This document shows positions 62,432-64,000 of a stretch of DNA of 64,000 nucleotides, piece by piece. The stretch spans positions 124,001 through 188,000 of the forward strand of contig NZ_JAGINP010000010.1 in the NCBI RefSeq assembly GCF_017876155.1. Direction: 5' to 3'. Under the pieces are notes generated by a model, which made no database searches, was not told the origin of the DNA, and was given only the letters and a program-made list of their open reading frames with translations. The position numbers were made by a program, and so were the translations under genes. Within the stretch, counting starts at the first letter, position 1. Every line of letters starts with the position of its first letter. This DNA comes from Azospirillum rugosum. GTDB taxonomy: Bacteria; Pseudomonadota; Alphaproteobacteria; Azospirillales; Azospirillaceae.

Positions 62432-63676
62432 ATGAAACACACGGTTTACCGATCAGCGACCGCCCGCTCCGGGCCTTTTGGGCCTTCCGGCAAGAGCAAG
62501 CGCCCTCCTCCGTCCCGTCCGGCGTCGATCGTGGATGTGGTGGAATGGCTGGCGGGCGATGACTGCCACAGCATGGACGAGGCGGCGTTCATCGCCGGGC
62601 TGGGACGGCGGTTGCGGGCCATCGGCCTGCCCATTGACCGGCTGACGCTCCACCTGCGCACGCTCCATCCGGAGATTCTGGGGCGCACGGTCGCCTGGGC
62701 TCCGAACGAACCCGTGGAGATCCACGACCGGGAGCACGGGATCGAGGCGTCCGCGGGCTTTCTCGGCAGCCCGGTGCGACGGGTGATGGACACGGGCGAA
62801 ACAATGGTGGTGCGGCCGAACGCCCTGCCGGACTCGTCCCCGCCCCTGATGGATGTCTTCGTTGGACGGGAGCTTGCCGAACTGCTGATCGTGCCGCTCA
62901 ACACCGCCGACGGACCGGTCAGCGCCGCCGCCTTCGGCACGGTGCGGCCCCGCGGCTTCTCCGCAAGCGACCGCGCCGCCCTGGACCGCATCCTGCCGGC
63001 ATTGCGCAACGGGTGCGAGCTGCGCACCCTGCGCCAAGTGGAGTTGACGCTGCTGGACACCTACGTCGGCCCGGGAACGGCCCGGCGCATCCTAGCCGGC
63101 CACATCCGGCGCGGCCAAGTGGAGTCGCTGCGCACGGCGCTGATGCTGTGCGACATGCGCGGCTTCACGGACCTGTCGAACCGTTTGCCGGGCGCGCGCG
63201 TGCTGGAGTTGCTGGACCTGTATTTCGACCAGGTGCTGCCGGTCGTGGCCGACGCCGGGGGCGAGGTCCTGAAGTTCATGGGTGATGCCGTCCTGGCCTT
63301 CTTCCCCGGCAACCCGCCGGAGGCGGCCTGCGCGACGGCGCTGCGCGCGGCCGAGGAGGTGTGTGCGCGGCTCGCCGCCTTCGCCACGGCCGATCCGCCG
63401 CTCGCCGCGACCATCGCCCTGCATTACGGCGAGGTGAGCTACGGCAACATCGGTTCGGGCCGGCGGCTGGACTTCACGCTGATCGGGCCCGATGTGAACC
63501 TCGTCAGCCGCATCCAGGCCGTGGGCAGCCAAACCGGCCATCCGCTGCTGATGTCCCGGCGCTTCGCCGAACGGCTGCCGCCGGGCCGGGCCAAACCTGC
63601 GGGAAACTACAGCCTGAAAGGGTTCGCGGAGCCGGTCGACCTCTACGAACGGCCCGACCCCACGCCGGACCCGTGA
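62432..63676 (+). CDS. Class III adenylate/guanylate cyclase
   Basis: 414 residues from the ATG at 62432 (GGAGGG upstream). A C-terminal cyclase domain (about 215-400) shows the two metal-binding aspartates in LMLCDMRGFTDLSNRL and FMGDAVLAFF, and DFTLIGPDVNLVSRIQ near the nucleotide-binding end. The N-terminal half resembles a GAF-like sensory domain (LLIVPLNTADGPVSAAAFG) with no membrane helices, so the enzyme is cytoplasmic. cAMP is the likely product. A receiver-like gene on the other strand follows closely. Confidence 0.82.
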   Translation: MKHTVYRSATARSGPFGPSGKSKRPPPSRPASIVDVVEWLAGDDCHSMDEAAFIAGLGRRLRAIGLPIDRLTLHLRTLHPEILGRTVAWAPNEPVEIHDREHGIEASAGFLGSPVRRVMDTGETMVVRPNALPDSSPPLMDVFVGRELAELLIVPLNTADGPVSAAAFGTVRPRGFSASDRAALDRILPALRNGCELRTLRQVELTLLDTYVGPGTARRILAGHIRRGQVESLRTALMLCDMRGFTDLSNRLPGARVLELLDLYFDQVLPVVADAGGEVLKFMGDAVLAFFPGNPPEAACATALRAAEEVCARLAAFATADPPLAATIALHYGEVSYGNIGSGRRLDFTLIGPDVNLVSRIQAVGSQTGHPLLMSRRFAERLPPGRAKPAGNYSLKGFAEPVDLYERPDPTPDP

Positions 63677-63682
63677 GGACCA

Positions 63683-64000
63683 TCAGGAGGCGATGCGGCC
63701 CTGGTCCCGACAGCCCTTCAGGGCAGGTGCGTTCAGGCGCGGAACACCCTCTCCGCACGCCGAGGTGAGCGCGGTTTGGAGATCGTCGATGGAGAACGGC
63801 ATTTCCAGGCACATCACGGAGCCCCATCGGACGCTGCCCGCCGGCAACGGCTGCGCGGACATGGCGACGATCCTGATCGGGTGACGGAGCGCAAGGGCAC
63901 GGAGTCCCTCGCGTCCCCCGACCATGTCGATGTTCACCAACAGTATGTCGGGCAGCATGTCGGGCAGCGTGTCGTGCAGGGACGCGTGCAGCTCCGTCGA
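63683..64000 (-). CDS. Receiver-like domain protein, C-terminal part
   Basis: 106 codons visible; the gene continues past the window's right edge, so its start is not seen. The pattern PDILLVNIDMVGGREGLRAL, then IRIVAMSAQPLP and MPFSIDDLQTALTSA resembles the second half of a CheY-like receiver domain, with Asn-Ile-Asp in place of a typical acidic site and no clear lysine. It converges with the cyclase gene, 6 bases away. A degenerate receiver is the best guess. Confidence 0.5.
   Translation of the reverse strand, partial: STELHASLHDTLPDMLPDILLVNIDMVGGREGLRALALRHPIRIVAMSAQPLPAGSVRWGSVMCLEMPFSIDDLQTALTSACGEGVPRLNAPALKGCRDQGRIAS

Overview
The window reads as GC-rich (about 68-70 %) alphaproteobacterial DNA. 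Codon use, the TPR-sulfotransferase and TPR-glycosyltransferase-like genes, the density of regulators and the giant RTX/autotransporter genes fit the Rhodospirillales, and an Azospirillum-like organism is my best guess (inference, not proof). No rRNA, tRNA, CRISPR array, replication gene or complete mobile element was seen. Several IS remnants and gene scraps mark an accessory region.

Layout. 1-1.2 kb: an arsenic patch (arsenate reductase start, two ArsR repressors). 1.5-9.2 kb: a complete tetrathionate reductase locus, sensor kinase/regulator (ttrS-ttrR) followed by ttrB-ttrC-ttrA. 9.5-16.1 kb: sulfur-related membrane genes (split YeeE/YedE pair, two DUF2892 proteins, a haem-binding DUF3365 protein), a DevBCA-type ABC exporter and an ArsR-family regulator with the cysteine spacing of the persulfide sensors SqrR/BigR. 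Three promoters here share one operator-like motif (TTAG-N6-CTAA). I read 1.5-16 kb as one functional neighbourhood for respiring sulfur oxyanions and coping with the sulfide/persulfide that results.

16.3-20.3 kb: an AbrB/PIN toxin-antitoxin pair, an IS30 scrap, and two TPR proteins (sulfotransferase, glycosyltransferase-like). 20.4-31.7 kb: two very large surface-protein genes, an autotransporter and a 2311-residue DUF4347/RTX protein. 32-42.7 kb: an IS3 scrap and a catabolic cluster of unknown substrate (two-component flavin monooxygenase, cupin dioxygenase, hydratase, aldolase, FAH-family enzyme, ornithine-cyclodeaminase-family enzyme, SnoaL-like protein, MFS importer) with its TetR and LysR regulators.

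42.8-48.5 kb: a Fic protein, a nitrilase-like/winged-helix gene pair and glutamine-dependent NAD synthetase. 48.8-53.7 kb: envelope and stress genes (DUF808, response regulator, MgtC, DUF4112, PRC-barrel, peptidoglycan-binding lipoprotein). 54-58.3 kb: a LysR/quinone-oxidoreductase pair, a short-chain dehydrogenase and a bacterial alternative oxidase. 58.5-62.4 kb: LysR and an EmrAB-type efflux pair. 62.4-64 kb: a class III nucleotide cyclase and the end of a receiver-domain gene cut by the window edge.
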